From Halomonas alkalicola (GTDB taxonomy: Bacteria; Pseudomonadota; Gammaproteobacteria; Pseudomonadales; Halomonadaceae): 64,000 bases of DNA. The stretch is from positions 992,001 through 1,056,000 of the forward strand of contig NZ_CP131913.1 of the NCBI RefSeq assembly GCF_030704205.1, read 5' to 3'. Under the pieces are notes generated by a model. That model was not told the DNA's origin. It searched no databases and saw nothing but the letters and a program-made list of their open reading frames with translations. Position numbers and translations under genes: made by a program. Shown here one piece after another: positions 1 through 7,383 of this stretch; positions within the stretch are counted from its first letter, which is position 1, and each line of letters starts with the position of its first letter.

Positions 1-490
1 CGCCGGCTTCCGCTCCGGCTGGATGATCCTCTCCGGCAACCTCGCCAAGCAGCGCGCCGCCGACTTCATCCGGGGGCTGACCATGCTCGCCTCCATGCGC
101 CTGTGTGCCAACGTGCCGGCCCAGCACGCCATCCAGACGGCGCTGGGCGGCTACCAGTCGATCAACGACCTGATCCTGCCCGGCGGGCGCCTGCTGGCCC
201 AGCGTGACATCACCCATGAGCGGCTCAACGCCATCCCCGGGGTGAGCTGCGTCAAGCCCAAGGGGGCGCTCTACGCCTTCCCGCGGCTCGACCCCAAGGT
301 CTACAACATCCGCGACGACCAGCAGCTGGTGCTCGACCTGCTGCTGCAGGAGAAGATCCTGCTGGTCCAGGGCACCGCCTTCAACTGGCCGGAGCCGGAC
401 CACGTGCGCATCGTCACCCTGCCTTGGGCCGACCAGCTCGGCGACGCCCTGGAGCGCTTCGAGCGCTTCCTGTCGCGCTATCGCCAGTAG
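1..490 (+). CDS. alaA: Glutamate-pyruvate aminotransferase AlaA, C-terminal part
   Basis: This is the 3' end of a fold-type I PLP-dependent aminotransferase; the reading frame is open from base 2, so the start lies outside the window. The visible 162 residues begin with GFRSGWM, the segment just after the PLP-binding lysine in this family, and end with the small C-terminal domain (KGALYAFPRLD, VRIVTLPW). AlaA makes alanine from pyruvate and glutamate. It lies directly upstream of htpX. The AlaA subgroup is inferred from overall resemblance to E. coli YfbQ/AlaA; the aminotransferase class itself is secure. The stop codon is TAG. Confidence 0.85.
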   Translation, partial: AGFRSGWMILSGNLAKQRAADFIRGLTMLASMRLCANVPAQHAIQTALGGYQSINDLILPGGRLLAQRDITHERLNAIPGVSCVKPKGALYAFPRLDPKVYNIRDDQQLVLDLLLQEKILLVQGTAFNWPEPDHVRIVTLPWADQLGDALERFERFLSRYRQ

Positions 491-515
491 TGGCGCAGGC
501 CCGGCGCCCGCGGCG

Positions 516-545
516 CTTGAAACCCGCGGGCTCCGGACGTATCTA
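516..545 (+). promoter_or_regulatory. Possible sigma-32 (heat shock) promoter of htpX
   Basis: CTTGAAA at 516-522 is a full match to the core of the sigma-32 -35 element. A weak -10-like stretch (CCGGACGTAT) follows after a plausible gap. It lies about 110 bases upstream of htpX, a gene under heat-shock control in E. coli. The -10 match is poor, so this is a suggestion. Confidence 0.35.
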
Positions 546-628
546 AGCCAAAGCTTCTGAACGCCGCGCCCCCGCGCGGCACCTCACTTCGGATCCCCTT
601 TCCCTCGATAACCATTGGAGACTGCACC

Positions 629-1531
629 ATGATGAGAATCCTGCTCTTTCTGGGCACCAACCTGGGCGTCATCATCGTCGCCAGCATCACCCTGCGGCTG
701 CTGGGGGTGGAAGGCTATCTGCGCGGCCAGGGCATCAACTTCAACAGCCTGCTGATCTTCTGCTTCATCGTCGGCATGGCAGGCTCGATGATCTCGCTGT
801 TCATCTCCAAGTGGATGGCCAAGCGCAGCACCGGCACCGTGATCATCGAGACGCCAAGCAACGCCACCGAGAAGTGGCTGCTCGACACCGTGGAAGAGCT
901 CTCCCGGGAGGCCGGCATCAAGACGCCCGAGGTGGGCATCTTCCCCGCCCAGCAGTCCAACGCCTTCGCCACCGGCTGGAACCGCAATGACGCCCTGGTG
1001 GCGGTCTCCGCCGGCCTGCTCAACCGCATGCGCCCCGAGGAGGTGCGCGCGGTGCTGGCCCACGAGATCGGCCACGTGGCCAACGGTGACATGGTGACCC
1101 TGGCGCTGATCCAGGGGGTGGTGAACACCTTCGTGATGTTCTTCGCCCGGGTGGTCGCCCACCTGGTGGACCAGTTCCTCAAGAGCCGCAGCGACGGCGC
1201 GGGGCTCGGCTTCATGGGCTACTTCGCGGTGGTGATCGTCGCCGAGATCGTGTTCGGCATCATCGCCTCGGCCATCGTCGCCTGGTTCTCGCGCTTCCGC
1301 GAGTACCGCGCCGACGCCGCCGGCGCCAAGCTGGCCGGCTCCGGCGCCATGATCAACGCCCTCGCCCGCCTCAAGGCGGAGACCGAGATGCCCGACCAGA
1401 TGCCGGACACCCTGCGCGCCATGGCCATCACCAAGGGCCAGACCAAGTCGCTGATGGAGCGCCTGTTCGCCAGCCATCCACCGCTGGACGATCGCATCCG
1501 CGCCCTGAAGGAATCCGCCTACCGTCAGTAA
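629..1531 (+). CDS. htpX: Protease HtpX (membrane M48 metalloprotease)
   Basis: HtpX is an inner-membrane zinc metalloprotease that degrades misfolded membrane proteins alongside FtsH. The 300-residue protein, close to the usual 290 or so, has two N-terminal hydrophobic helices (about 4-24 and 38-58), the zinc motif HEIGH at 145-149 with the active-site glutamate, two more hydrophobic helices around 160-215, and the third-ligand region [20 protein letters not shown] ribosome binding site 8 bases before the start ATG supports 629; a second ATG follows at 632. A CTTGAAA element upstream suggests heat-shock control. A strong terminator closes the unit. Confidence 0.97.
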   Translation: MMRILLFLGTNLGVIIVASITLRLLGVEGYLRGQGINFNSLLIFCFIVGMAGSMISLFISKWMAKRSTGTVIIETPSNATEKWLLDTVEELSREAGIKTPEVGIFPAQQSNAFATGWNRNDALVAVSAGLLNRMRPEEVRAVLAHEIGHVANGDMVTLALIQGVVNTFVMFFARVVAHLVDQFLKSRSDGAGLGFMGYFAVVIVAEIVFGIIASAIVAWFSRFREYRADAAGAKLAGSGAMINALARLKAETEMPDQMPDTLRAMAITKGQTKSLMERLFASHPPLDDRIRALKESAYRQ

Positions 1532-1562
1532 CGGCGATCAGCCATTCCGACGGCCAGAATGC

Positions 1563-1593
1563 AGAGGGCCCGCCATTGGCGGGCCCTCTTGCG
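1563..1593 (+). terminator. Rho-independent terminator after htpX
   Basis: A perfect 12-bp stem (1563-1574 with 1578-1589) with a 3-base loop ends in CTCTTGCG. It lies 32 bases after the htpX stop and marks the left border of the cassette array. Confidence 0.8.
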
Positions 1594-1594
1594 T

Positions 1595-1671
1595 TGCAGC
1601 GTCTGTCATCACCGGTGGCAAATCCGCAGCGAAGCGTAAGTTTTGGCATCCGGCGCATGCCCTGGTTATGC
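1595..1671 (-). other. attC site, last in array, R' core lost
   Basis: On the minus strand it starts with the R'' core GCATAAC (1671-1665), which contains the stop of the cassette gene. By hand alignment about 55 of 65 positions match the attC at 6857-6933 without gaps. At the far end the expected GTT of the R' core is replaced by CGC, so the site looks inactivated. Confidence 0.7.
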
Positions 1672-1986
1672 TTGAAACTCGATATTCACAGCCGACTCGT
1701 CTCCACAATGAATGAATATCTTGCCTTTAGCTGAGCCTGCAGATTGAAACTGGAACCAACCACGGCCAGAGTTCTCGCGGCCATCGTCATTGCCGGACCA
1801 CGAGAATTCGACGCGCGCTCCATCATCAGTAACGCGATAATCGATTTCCCCCTCGACTGCGCCGAACATGAAGAAACCAAGGCCGTCTTTATCGAACTGA
1901 AAATACCCGGGCTCGATAAGATCAACAAAATCTTGATCCCACATCTCCATCCACTTGATTCGCCATCTTCCCACAATATTAATCAA
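1666..1986 (-). CDS. Integron cassette protein of unknown function
   Basis: A 106-residue acidic protein with motifs WRIKWMEMWDQDFVDL, GEIDYRV, FSWSGNDDG, SGRGW and KIFIHCGDES. I recognise this as a protein family seen repeatedly in integron cassettes, with no known function. The pattern of short hydrophobic stretches suggests an all-beta fold. Start choice: TTG at 1986 sits 4 bases after a strong AGGAGG at 1996-1991; the open frame continues upstream only through the attC of the next cassette. The stop TAA lies inside the attC R'' core. It is the last gene of the array. Base composition is AT-richer than the host. Confidence 0.75.
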   Translation of the reverse strand: MINIVGRWRIKWMEMWDQDFVDLIEPGYFQFDKDGLGFFMFGAVEGEIDYRVTDDGARVEFSWSGNDDGRENSGRGWFQFQSAGSAKGKIFIHCGDESAVNIEFQA

Positions 1987-2002
1987 GTTACCTCCTGAAT
2001 AA

Positions 2003-2060
2003 ATAACGCCCGCGCAAAGCGCGCGAGGCACGAGCGTCGCATTTTACGCGTCTGTTATGC
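2003..2060 (-). other. attC site (58 bp)
   Basis: On the minus strand it runs from GCATAAC (2060-2054) to GCGTTAT, with internal GC-rich imperfect dyads. It overlaps the TAA stop of the DUF5677-like gene and precedes the next cassette gene by 17 bases. Confidence 0.75.
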
Positions 2061-2753
2061 TTCATCATCTTCTGTATCGCCATCATCGTCGAAATAATTG
2101 TACCACCAGTCCATTGGCATAGGAGCTTGAACAACTAAGCTAAATTTTTCCATGAAGAGCTCGTAGGCCATATGGACGTACTTACATGATCTAAATAGAA
2201 AATCTATATCTATAGGAGCTTCGAATAAATCTGGAATGAGATGATGCTTGTGAAGTGGGCTATTGCAATCTTTACAGTTATAAATTGATACATGAGGCCA
2301 CATGTTATGAGCAGCATGGCTAAATGGCTTATATGCAAACTTATACAAACCTTCACAATCAGCTTCCTGAGACATTCGCCTGTAATCCAACTGCGCCCAA
2401 TTACCAAGATTGACCTCAACAAAAAAGTCACGACGCTGTGAATTTATCCAAGCAGATTTATAATCAACAAGCTGAATTAATTGTTCATTATTAGGGTTTT
2501 CAGGGTTATCCTCCAACTCTTTCTTGAAGTGCTCCATAAGAAGCTTCTCTTCGCCTAACCCATGCAATATATATTTTTTTGAACGCTCCTCTAAATCTAG
2601 CATGATCCACGACAACGCTATATGTAAATCTGTCATCGCTCGTAGAAACAATGGGGCCGAATGTCCGTTCCATATATTCGGCGATCTTGCCATTTGAATA
2701 GACATGGTGACCTGGCGGGACAAAAGCCCTCCAATCACAGAGTATGCCTCTAA
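2055..2753 (-). pseudogene. DUF5677-like cassette gene, C-terminal part cut off by IS1380
   Basis: This encodes the last 232 residues of a 267-residue protein resembling the DUF5677 family (IGGLLSRQ, the helix WNGHSAPLFLRAMTDLHIAL, HKHHLIPDLF). The first 35 codons are at 4581-4477, on the other side of an IS element. Removing the IS and one copy of its TCTAA duplication restores one frame across the junction (DK|LEAYSVIGGLL). The fragment has an internal ATG but no visible ribosome binding site, so it is probably not made in native form. The gene was the second of a two-gene cassette. The biochemical role of DUF5677 is not known to me, and the family name is from recall of motif style. Confidence 0.75.
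2749..2753. repeat. Target site duplication, left copy (TCTAA)
   Basis: TCTAA occurs immediately outside the left inverted repeat, and again at 4472-4476 outside the right one. Confidence 0.9.
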
Positions 2754-4471
2754 CCCGCCTTATTCATGAGACCGGCCTGAAAACGAAGATAGCGGATGGT
2801 ATCCTCTTGAAAATTCAGTGTGTTCCGCCAAGAACCTGATCCAAGGGAGCCATCCGCTATGGGTGAAAGCCTATCCACCTGGACGCCCTCGTGCAACGGC
2901 TCTGTCCGTGTCGAGCTGAGCGGCCACCGCACCACCAGCGACAGCGGCGCTTTGTTGCTGCGTGAAGCCCTCGACAACAGCGGCGTGATTGAGGCGCTCG
3001 AAGACAACCTGGTCGATCCGCGTCACCCGCTGCGTATCCGCCACTCCCTGGCCAGTCAGCTACGCACCCTGGTGCTGCAGCGCGCGATGGGCTGGATCGA
3101 TCTCAGCGATACCGACACGCTGCGCCGTGACCCGCTCTGGCAGTTGGCCTGTAGCGACGCGCGCGGGACGACGCCATTGGCGCAGGACCGGCCGTCTCAA
3201 GCCACGCTGTCGCGGCTGCTGACCTGCCTCGGCCGCAACGACAACATCGATGCCGTGCACGAAGGCCTGCTGCGGCTGGTGCTCTGGCGCCTGACCTCGC
3301 TGAAGAACGGCGAGCGCCCCAAGCAGCTGACGCTGGACATCGACGGCCTGCCGATCGAGGTCCACGGTCACCAAGGTGGCTCGGCCTACCATGGCCTTTA
3401 CGGTACCCGCATCTACTCGCCGCTGGTCGCCTCGCTGGCCGAAACAGGCGACATGGTCGGTGGCCTGCTACGCGAGGGCAACGCCGGCCCGGCTGAGAAT
3501 GCCGATACATGGATCCCCCATCTGGTGACGCGGCTCAACGAGAGCACTGGCGCCCAGGTTCGGGTGCGCATCGATGCCGGATTCACCGACAACGACACGC
3601 TGGAGGCGCTGGAAGAGCGCGACATCGAGTATCTGGGCCGGTTACGCAGCCACAAGGGCCTGCAAAAATTGGCGGCGCCCTACCTGAAGCGGCCCCGCGG
3701 CCGACCGCCTGAACAGCCTCGAGAATGGTGCCATGACCTTGAGTACCAAGCCGGTTCCTGGCCGGCACCACGGCGCGTCGTGCTGGTCGTGCAGGAGCGC
3801 CCCGATGACCTGCTGCTGCATGCCTTCTTCCTGGTCACCAACCTCAGCAAGTTCGACTGGCCGCCAGAGAAGGTCCTAGCACTCTATCGCAAGCGCGGCA
3901 GCGCCGAGGCGCACATGGGCGAAGTGAAGTCGGCGCTCGACGTGCACCTCTCGTCGACCGATCGCGGCGCCTCCACCGTTCAGGACGTGATGGCGCGCAA
4001 CGAGGTGAGCTTGCTGCTCAGTCTCTACGCCTACCAGGTCCTGCATGGCCTGCGCTGCCTCCTGGAGCGGCAAACCCGACAAGGCTGGAGCCTGAGCCGG
4101 ATGCGCGAGCAGGTGCTCAAGGTCGCCGCCACGCTGAGGCTGCACGCTCGGCGAATCACCGTTCATCTGGGTGCCGCCGCCGACAAGTGGTGGCCGACGC
4201 TGCTGAAGGGGCTACCGAAGCTGACCGCACTGAGCTGACGCTCCTGCGAGACCACCACAGCATCAGAAAGCGAGCGACGGAGCGGCGGTCGGCGATCACG
4301 GCTGCTTGGACGGCCGCCATTGATTCCAAAGAGCTATAAGTAAGTAGGAAAAAGGGCTGCGTTCTGGCATTACTCAACAGCCACTCGCGCTGAAGAGGCG
4401 AATCCTGATAAGCAATGCCAACAGCCAGTACCTTCAGACCGCTCAATCAGCGCCCTCGTGAATAAGGCGGG
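2754..4471 (+). mobile_element. IS1380-family insertion sequence (1718 bp)
   Basis: The ends are inverted repeats starting CCCGCCTTATTCA on both sides (2754-2766, and the complement of 4459-4471), with scattered further matches inward. The element is flanked by 5-bp direct repeats TCTAA and carries one full-length transposase gene. About 230 bases between the transposase stop and the right end hold no recognisable gene. Intact ends and target duplications indicate a fairly recent insertion, into a cassette gene. Confidence 0.93.
2859..4238 (+). CDS. IS1380-family transposase
   Basis: A DDE transposase of 459 residues. The first catalytic aspartate is in LTLDIDGLP (about residue 160) and the second probably in VRIDAGFTD. 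The C-terminal signature LYRKRGSAEAHMGEVK fits the Y-(2)-R-(3)-E-(6)-K pattern of IS4-like and IS1380 enzymes. ATG at 2859 has GGGAG 9 bases upstream and is preferred to the upstream in-frame ATG at 2820. No frameshift or stop interrupts it, so the element could be active. Its GC-rich codon use is unlike that of the cassettes around it and closer to the host. Confidence 0.93.
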   Translation: MGESLSTWTPSCNGSVRVELSGHRTTSDSGALLLREALDNSGVIEALEDNLVDPRHPLRIRHSLASQLRTLVLQRAMGWIDLSDTDTLRRDPLWQLACSDARGTTPLAQDRPSQATLSRLLTCLGRNDNIDAVHEGLLRLVLWRLTSLKNGERPKQLTLDIDGLPIEVHGHQGGSAYHGLYGTRIYSPLVASLAETGDMVGGLLREGNAGPAENADTWIPHLVTRLNESTGAQVRVRIDAGFTDNDTLEALEERDIEYLGRLRSHKGLQKLAAPYLKRPRGRPPEQPREWCHDLEYQAGSWPAPRRVVLVVQERPDDLLLHAFFLVTNLSKFDWPPEKVLALYRKRGSAEAHMGEVKSALDVHLSSTDRGASTVQDVMARNEVSLLLSLYAYQVLHGLRCLLERQTRQGWSLSRMREQVLKVAATLRLHARRITVHLGAAADKWWPTLLKGLPKLTALS

Positions 4472-4581
4472 TCTAACTTATCGTACTCAATTTTCACACT
4501 TCCCCAAAGCTCTTCAAAGCTTGATTTTAGATATGATTCATACGACTCAATCAACTCTGAAACTGGGTTTTTATCTTCCAT
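4472..4581 (-). pseudogene. DUF5677-like cassette gene, N-terminal fragment
   Basis: The fragment starts at ATG 4581, directly after the TAA of the upstream gene (TAAATG), and encodes 35 residues starting MEDKNPVSEL before running into the IS. It includes the right target-site copy at 4472-4476. The zero-gap junction with the upstream gene implies translational coupling of the two genes before the insertion. Confidence 0.75.
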
Positions 4582-5319
4582 TTATGAACAAGCCTCCAAG
4601 TCAAAACACTGACTCCAGAATGATTTTGACCATTCGTTTTCACCTCCTTCTGCATCCTGAAATCCTGCTCCGACATTTATGTTTGCACGCACAAAAGAAG
4701 CGACTCTTTTGCTTTCTTCCGAATCAGGAACTGTAAAAATTGAATTGAAATCAGGAAGGTCTATTGCTGAACTTAAAAACAACTTACCAGTAGCCACCAT
4801 TGAAACGAATGCTGTAGTCTGGACCTTGGTAGAGTGCATTGTAGATCGATCTAGCAAAGCCGAAACATCTTCTCTAAGTTGCTCCAATGCTTCTTCCTTA
4901 TCAACACCATAGGTATAATCTTCAAAAAGAAAGTCAAGGGGGTAATCTTCTAGAAGGTGATACTGATGAACCAAGCTTTCTCTAAGGAAATTGAGCACAG
5001 CCTGATTTTCGATACCATCCAAAATCCTTCTCTTTTGCTCAGCAGTCAGTTTGTCAAAGTTATTCAGAAACACTAGTGCTGGTGATTTGTCATCATCCAA
5101 AATATCCTTGCATCTGACAAGGAATTCGATGACATAATGAACGGATTGCCGATCAGGATTTCGAAGAAAAATAGCCGATAGCCAAATCAGACAAGGCAGC
5201 GTATTATCCCTAAATGACATTTCTTTCATATTGGGGAGCTGCATCAAAGGTGGTATGAATTTTTTCCCCACCTTCTTATGATCTCGTAATATCTGACCTT
5301 GGTGATTCCCTTTAACCAT
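4582..5319 (-). CDS. Hypothetical protein, first gene of a two-gene cassette
   Basis: A 245-residue protein I cannot assign to a known family. It starts with a basic segment (MVKGNHQGQILRDHKKVGKK), followed by predicted helices, including a fairly hydrophobic one (LPCLIWLSAIFL), and an acidic central part (DYPLDFLFEDYTYGVDKEE). No catalytic motif is evident. ATG at 5319 follows a GAGGAAG. The stop is immediately followed by the ATG of the DUF5677-like gene, so the pair moved as one cassette and probably works together. Integron cassettes with paired genes are often toxin-antitoxin or antiphage systems; that role is only an inference here. Confidence 0.7.
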   Translation of the reverse strand: MVKGNHQGQILRDHKKVGKKFIPPLMQLPNMKEMSFRDNTLPCLIWLSAIFLRNPDRQSVHYVIEFLVRCKDILDDDKSPALVFLNNFDKLTAEQKRRILDGIENQAVLNFLRESLVHQYHLLEDYPLDFLFEDYTYGVDKEEALEQLREDVSALLDRSTMHSTKVQTTAFVSMVATGKLFLSSAIDLPDFNSIFTVPDSEESKRVASFVRANINVGAGFQDAEGGENEWSKSFWSQCFDLEACS

Positions 5320-5337
5320 TCTTCCTCACTCTAAAAA

Positions 5338-5413
5338 CATAACGCACGCCATAAACGGCGAGTAAAATGAGGTCCGGCGACCGAAGGTAGCGAATTTAAT
5401 GGCTTTGTTAGTC
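5338..5413 (-). other. attC site (76 bp)
   Basis: On the minus strand it runs from GACTAAC (5413-5407), which contains the upstream gene's stop, to GCGTTATG. Outer arms AACAAAGCCATTAAA and the complement of ACGCACGCCATAAAC can pair with small bulges, as attC single strands do. Confidence 0.8.
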
Positions 5414-5950
5414 ATCTTCGCCTTCGAAGTACAAACGAGATACGGTAAGGATAAAGCCATTCCCCATTCCCCAAGGTCGCTTCCTATCTTCTATTGAATT
5501 CCCGATTCGATTACCCGCACCCATATTGGTGAAATTTCTGTTTGACCGAGGTGAAACCCAACTTTTCTGCACATATGGTTGAAGCTCAGACACTGTTTCA
5601 CCATTCAATACCACAGGAACATGAGCTTCTTCTGAGACGGAAGAAATATCTAGGCCCGTTATCTCACCGATTAAAATAGCAAGATGAGCTTGTGTCGGCT
5701 CCCTGAGTTGGTCTCCAAGCACTTCTAACAACCTTGCAATATCAGTATCAGCCTGGGAAGCCCACTCAGTAACTATCTCATTAAACTTTTGCTACTCCTT
5801 CTCACCCCAAGCACTACCTACGCCTGCTATTGCTCCACCCACAAATGGTATTCCTCCCATTGCATTCAGAAGATACCTTACTGCCTGTTTGCCGCTCGGC
5901 TTTTCAATGATCTTATTCAACTCGTCAATTAGACGGTCTTCTCCCTGCAT
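5408..5950 (-). pseudogene. Cassette gene of unknown function with an internal TAG stop
   Basis: From ATG 5950 the frame encodes 52 residues (beginning MQGEDRLIDELNKIIEKPSG, then a glycine-rich hydrophobic stretch GGIPFVGGAIAGVGSAWGEKE), meets TAG at 5794-5792, and continues in the same frame for a further 128 residues to the TAA inside the attC core. Read through, it would be 181 residues. The second half (AHLAILIGEITGLD, SPRSNRNFTNMGAG) could be restarted only from poor codons such as TTG at 5731. The glycine-rich segment could be membrane-active. I do not recognise the family. One base change (for example CAG or GAG to TAG) explains the break; a sequencing error is also possible. Confidence 0.7.
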
Positions 5951-5975
5951 GGGAACCTTCCTCGTTATCTTGAGT

Positions 5976-6059
5976 GACTAACGCCGCTAACACGCGCAGC
6001 TTTGCAGTGAAGGCGAAGCCGCAACGGAAAAGCTGTCGCTGTGCTTGGCCTTGTTATAT
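5976..6059 (-). other. attC site (84 bp)
   Basis: On the minus strand it runs from ATATAAC (6059-6053) to GGCGTTAGTC (ending 5976), with a GC-rich internal dyad around GCGGCTTCGCC. The stop TGA of the upstream gene is adjacent at 6062-6060. Confidence 0.75.
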
Positions 6060-6839
6060 TCAATCCATCGGTTCATAGCGCTGCCGGTTGACGTAAGCTG
6101 TATTTTCCTTTGGCTCAGCACCCGCTTCCGAAATCTCGACTTCCAAAACGTACGAAGGCAATCCAAACTTTTCGAGGTAACCACACGCCACTTCAATCGC
6201 TTCTTTTCCAAACTCTAGATCGAGCCCCTGAAAATACCGGCACGAGAGCATCATCGAAAGCGGCGTTGCATACCGATATAGTAGGGTATCTTTATACCCT
6301 GTTGCTTTAGCCACGTTCAGCGGCACACATACAGCGCTTGTTCGTAGAGCAACTGAACCAGTTTGCCAATTTCTTCGATAGAAATTTCTGATTTCATGAA
6401 GAAATGCCGGAGCAGACTGAAAGCCCGTAATATCTTCATAGTCGTACAGCAGATATTGAGCCCTTGGTGCATGCTTAAGGATTTTATTGACCTGTTGTGC
6501 ACGCATGGCGTCAAAGTTGGTCTTTCTTCGTTGTCGCCGCTTCGCCTCAAGGAATGCTGCCCCCTGAAGATGTTCACCGTCCTTGTAGTTAATCTTGACC
6601 AGCACTGCTATATCGCCAAACCGATTTTCGTAGGAACCACTCAGCTTATAGGCCTCCCAGTGCAGGTGGCTTCGGACGTCGTCGCCCATCAGCTCAACTC
6701 GACCAAGCTCTTGTCGCAATTGCGTCAGAATACTTCGCGTGATGTGGTCTTCATCCCAATCCCAAATCCCAACGTTTTTAACCGTTGTTCGAATGGTGTG
6801 TTCAAGGAGACCTGTGAGGTCAAAAAGATCATATGGCAT
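6060..6839 (-). CDS. Cassette protein with PD-(D/E)XK-like nuclease signature
   Basis: A 259-residue protein. Residues 74-100 read FGDIAVLVKIN, then GAAFLEAKR, giving Asp76, Glu98 and Lys100 in the D-x(n)-E-x-K layout of PD-(D/E)XK nucleases, each at the end of a hydrophobic strand. The rest is mixed alpha/beta (ILKHAPRAQYLLYDYEDI). Start choice: ATG 6839 (MPYDLFDL); the frame is open further upstream, but that part (MPNPSLRCGFFTGD) is only the translated attC of the neighbouring cassette. Nuclease-like cassette genes fit an antiphage or DNA-processing role, which is inference. A non-catalytic protein of the same fold is the main alternative. Confidence 0.65.
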   Translation of the reverse strand: MPYDLFDLTGLLEHTIRTTVKNVGIWDWDEDHITRSILTQLRQELGRVELMGDDVRSHLHWEAYKLSGSYENRFGDIAVLVKINYKDGEHLQGAAFLEAKRRQRRKTNFDAMRAQQVNKILKHAPRAQYLLYDYEDITGFQSAPAFLHEIRNFYRRNWQTGSVALRTSAVCVPLNVAKATGYKDTLLYRYATPLSMMLSCRYFQGLDLEFGKEAIEVACGYLEKFGLPSYVLEVEISEAGAEPKENTAYVNRQRYEPMD

Positions 6840-6856
6840 TAAATTTGGCTCCTTGA

Positions 6857-6933
6857 ATATAACGCTACCATCACCGGTGAAAAATCCGCAGCGGAGCGAA
6901 GGGTTTGGCATCCGGTGCATGGTCTGGTTATGT
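6857..6933 (-). other. attC site (77 bp)
   Basis: On the minus strand it runs from ACATAAC (6933-6927) to AGCGTTATAT. The inner part GCACCGGATGCC pairs with the later CACCGGTGATGG. It is nearly the same as the degenerate site at 1595-1671. The stop of the peptidase-like gene lies in its first core. Confidence 0.8.
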
Positions 6934-7344
6934 ATTTGTTACTTTGATGAACCACTTGGGCTGCATTTCACTGAAGTCCGTTCGAATATTTGATGGCAGG
7001 TAGCTCGCTGAATCCAAAACAAAACCCCGATCTTCTACGCGTTTGAAAACAACCCAGTGCCAGAAGTTTCTGCCATTTTCTTGATGGTGCTTGATGGACA
7101 GTAATGCCAAATCAGGCAACGCATCCCACGATTCAAATGGAATCTCACCAGCTGACGTCTCGACGCCTGCATGAGTTAACATCGTTCTCACATATTGAGT
7201 ATCAGACCAAAGCGACTCATCTTCAGCATAAATTCCCATTGCATTTGCGGTAGCTTTCATTTCCGAATACGTTTTTCCCAGAATGTTGGCTACAGACGCA
7301 ATTCCGCATCCTGAAATTTCTTCCTGTATCACGGGCTTCAACAC
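6928..7344 (-). CDS. C39-like cysteine peptidase family cassette protein
   Basis: A 138-residue protein with a papain-like layout: Gln7 and Cys13 in IQEEISGCGIASVAN, His96 in HWVVF and Asp111 in FVLDSAS. This is the order expected for C39-type and related peptidases. There is no transporter domain and no clear signal peptide, so it acts in the cytoplasm if active. The start is GTG at 7344, 6 bases after AGGAG. It lies 39 bases downstream of the lysE-like gene with no attC between them, so both appear to belong to one cassette. The substrate is unknown. Confidence 0.7.
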   Translation of the reverse strand: MLKPVIQEEISGCGIASVANILGKTYSEMKATANAMGIYAEDESLWSDTQYVRTMLTHAGVETSAGEIPFESWDALPDLALLSIKHHQENGRNFWHWVVFKRVEDRGFVLDSASYLPSNIRTDFSEMQPKWFIKVTNT

Positions 7345-7383
7345 TATTTACTCCTTTCTGCATTGCTGTGTGCAACGGTATTA

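Noticed and set aside
1428-1658. Minus-strand frame starting MRRMPKLTLRCGFATGDD
   Set aside because: It is a translation of the attC site and htpX antisense; the same MPNxxLRCGF string occurs in the attC before the PD-(D/E)XK-like gene.
4156-4446. Second IS gene on the minus strand near the right end of the IS
   Set aside because: It overlaps the transposase end, lacks motifs, and IS1380 elements carry a single transposase gene.
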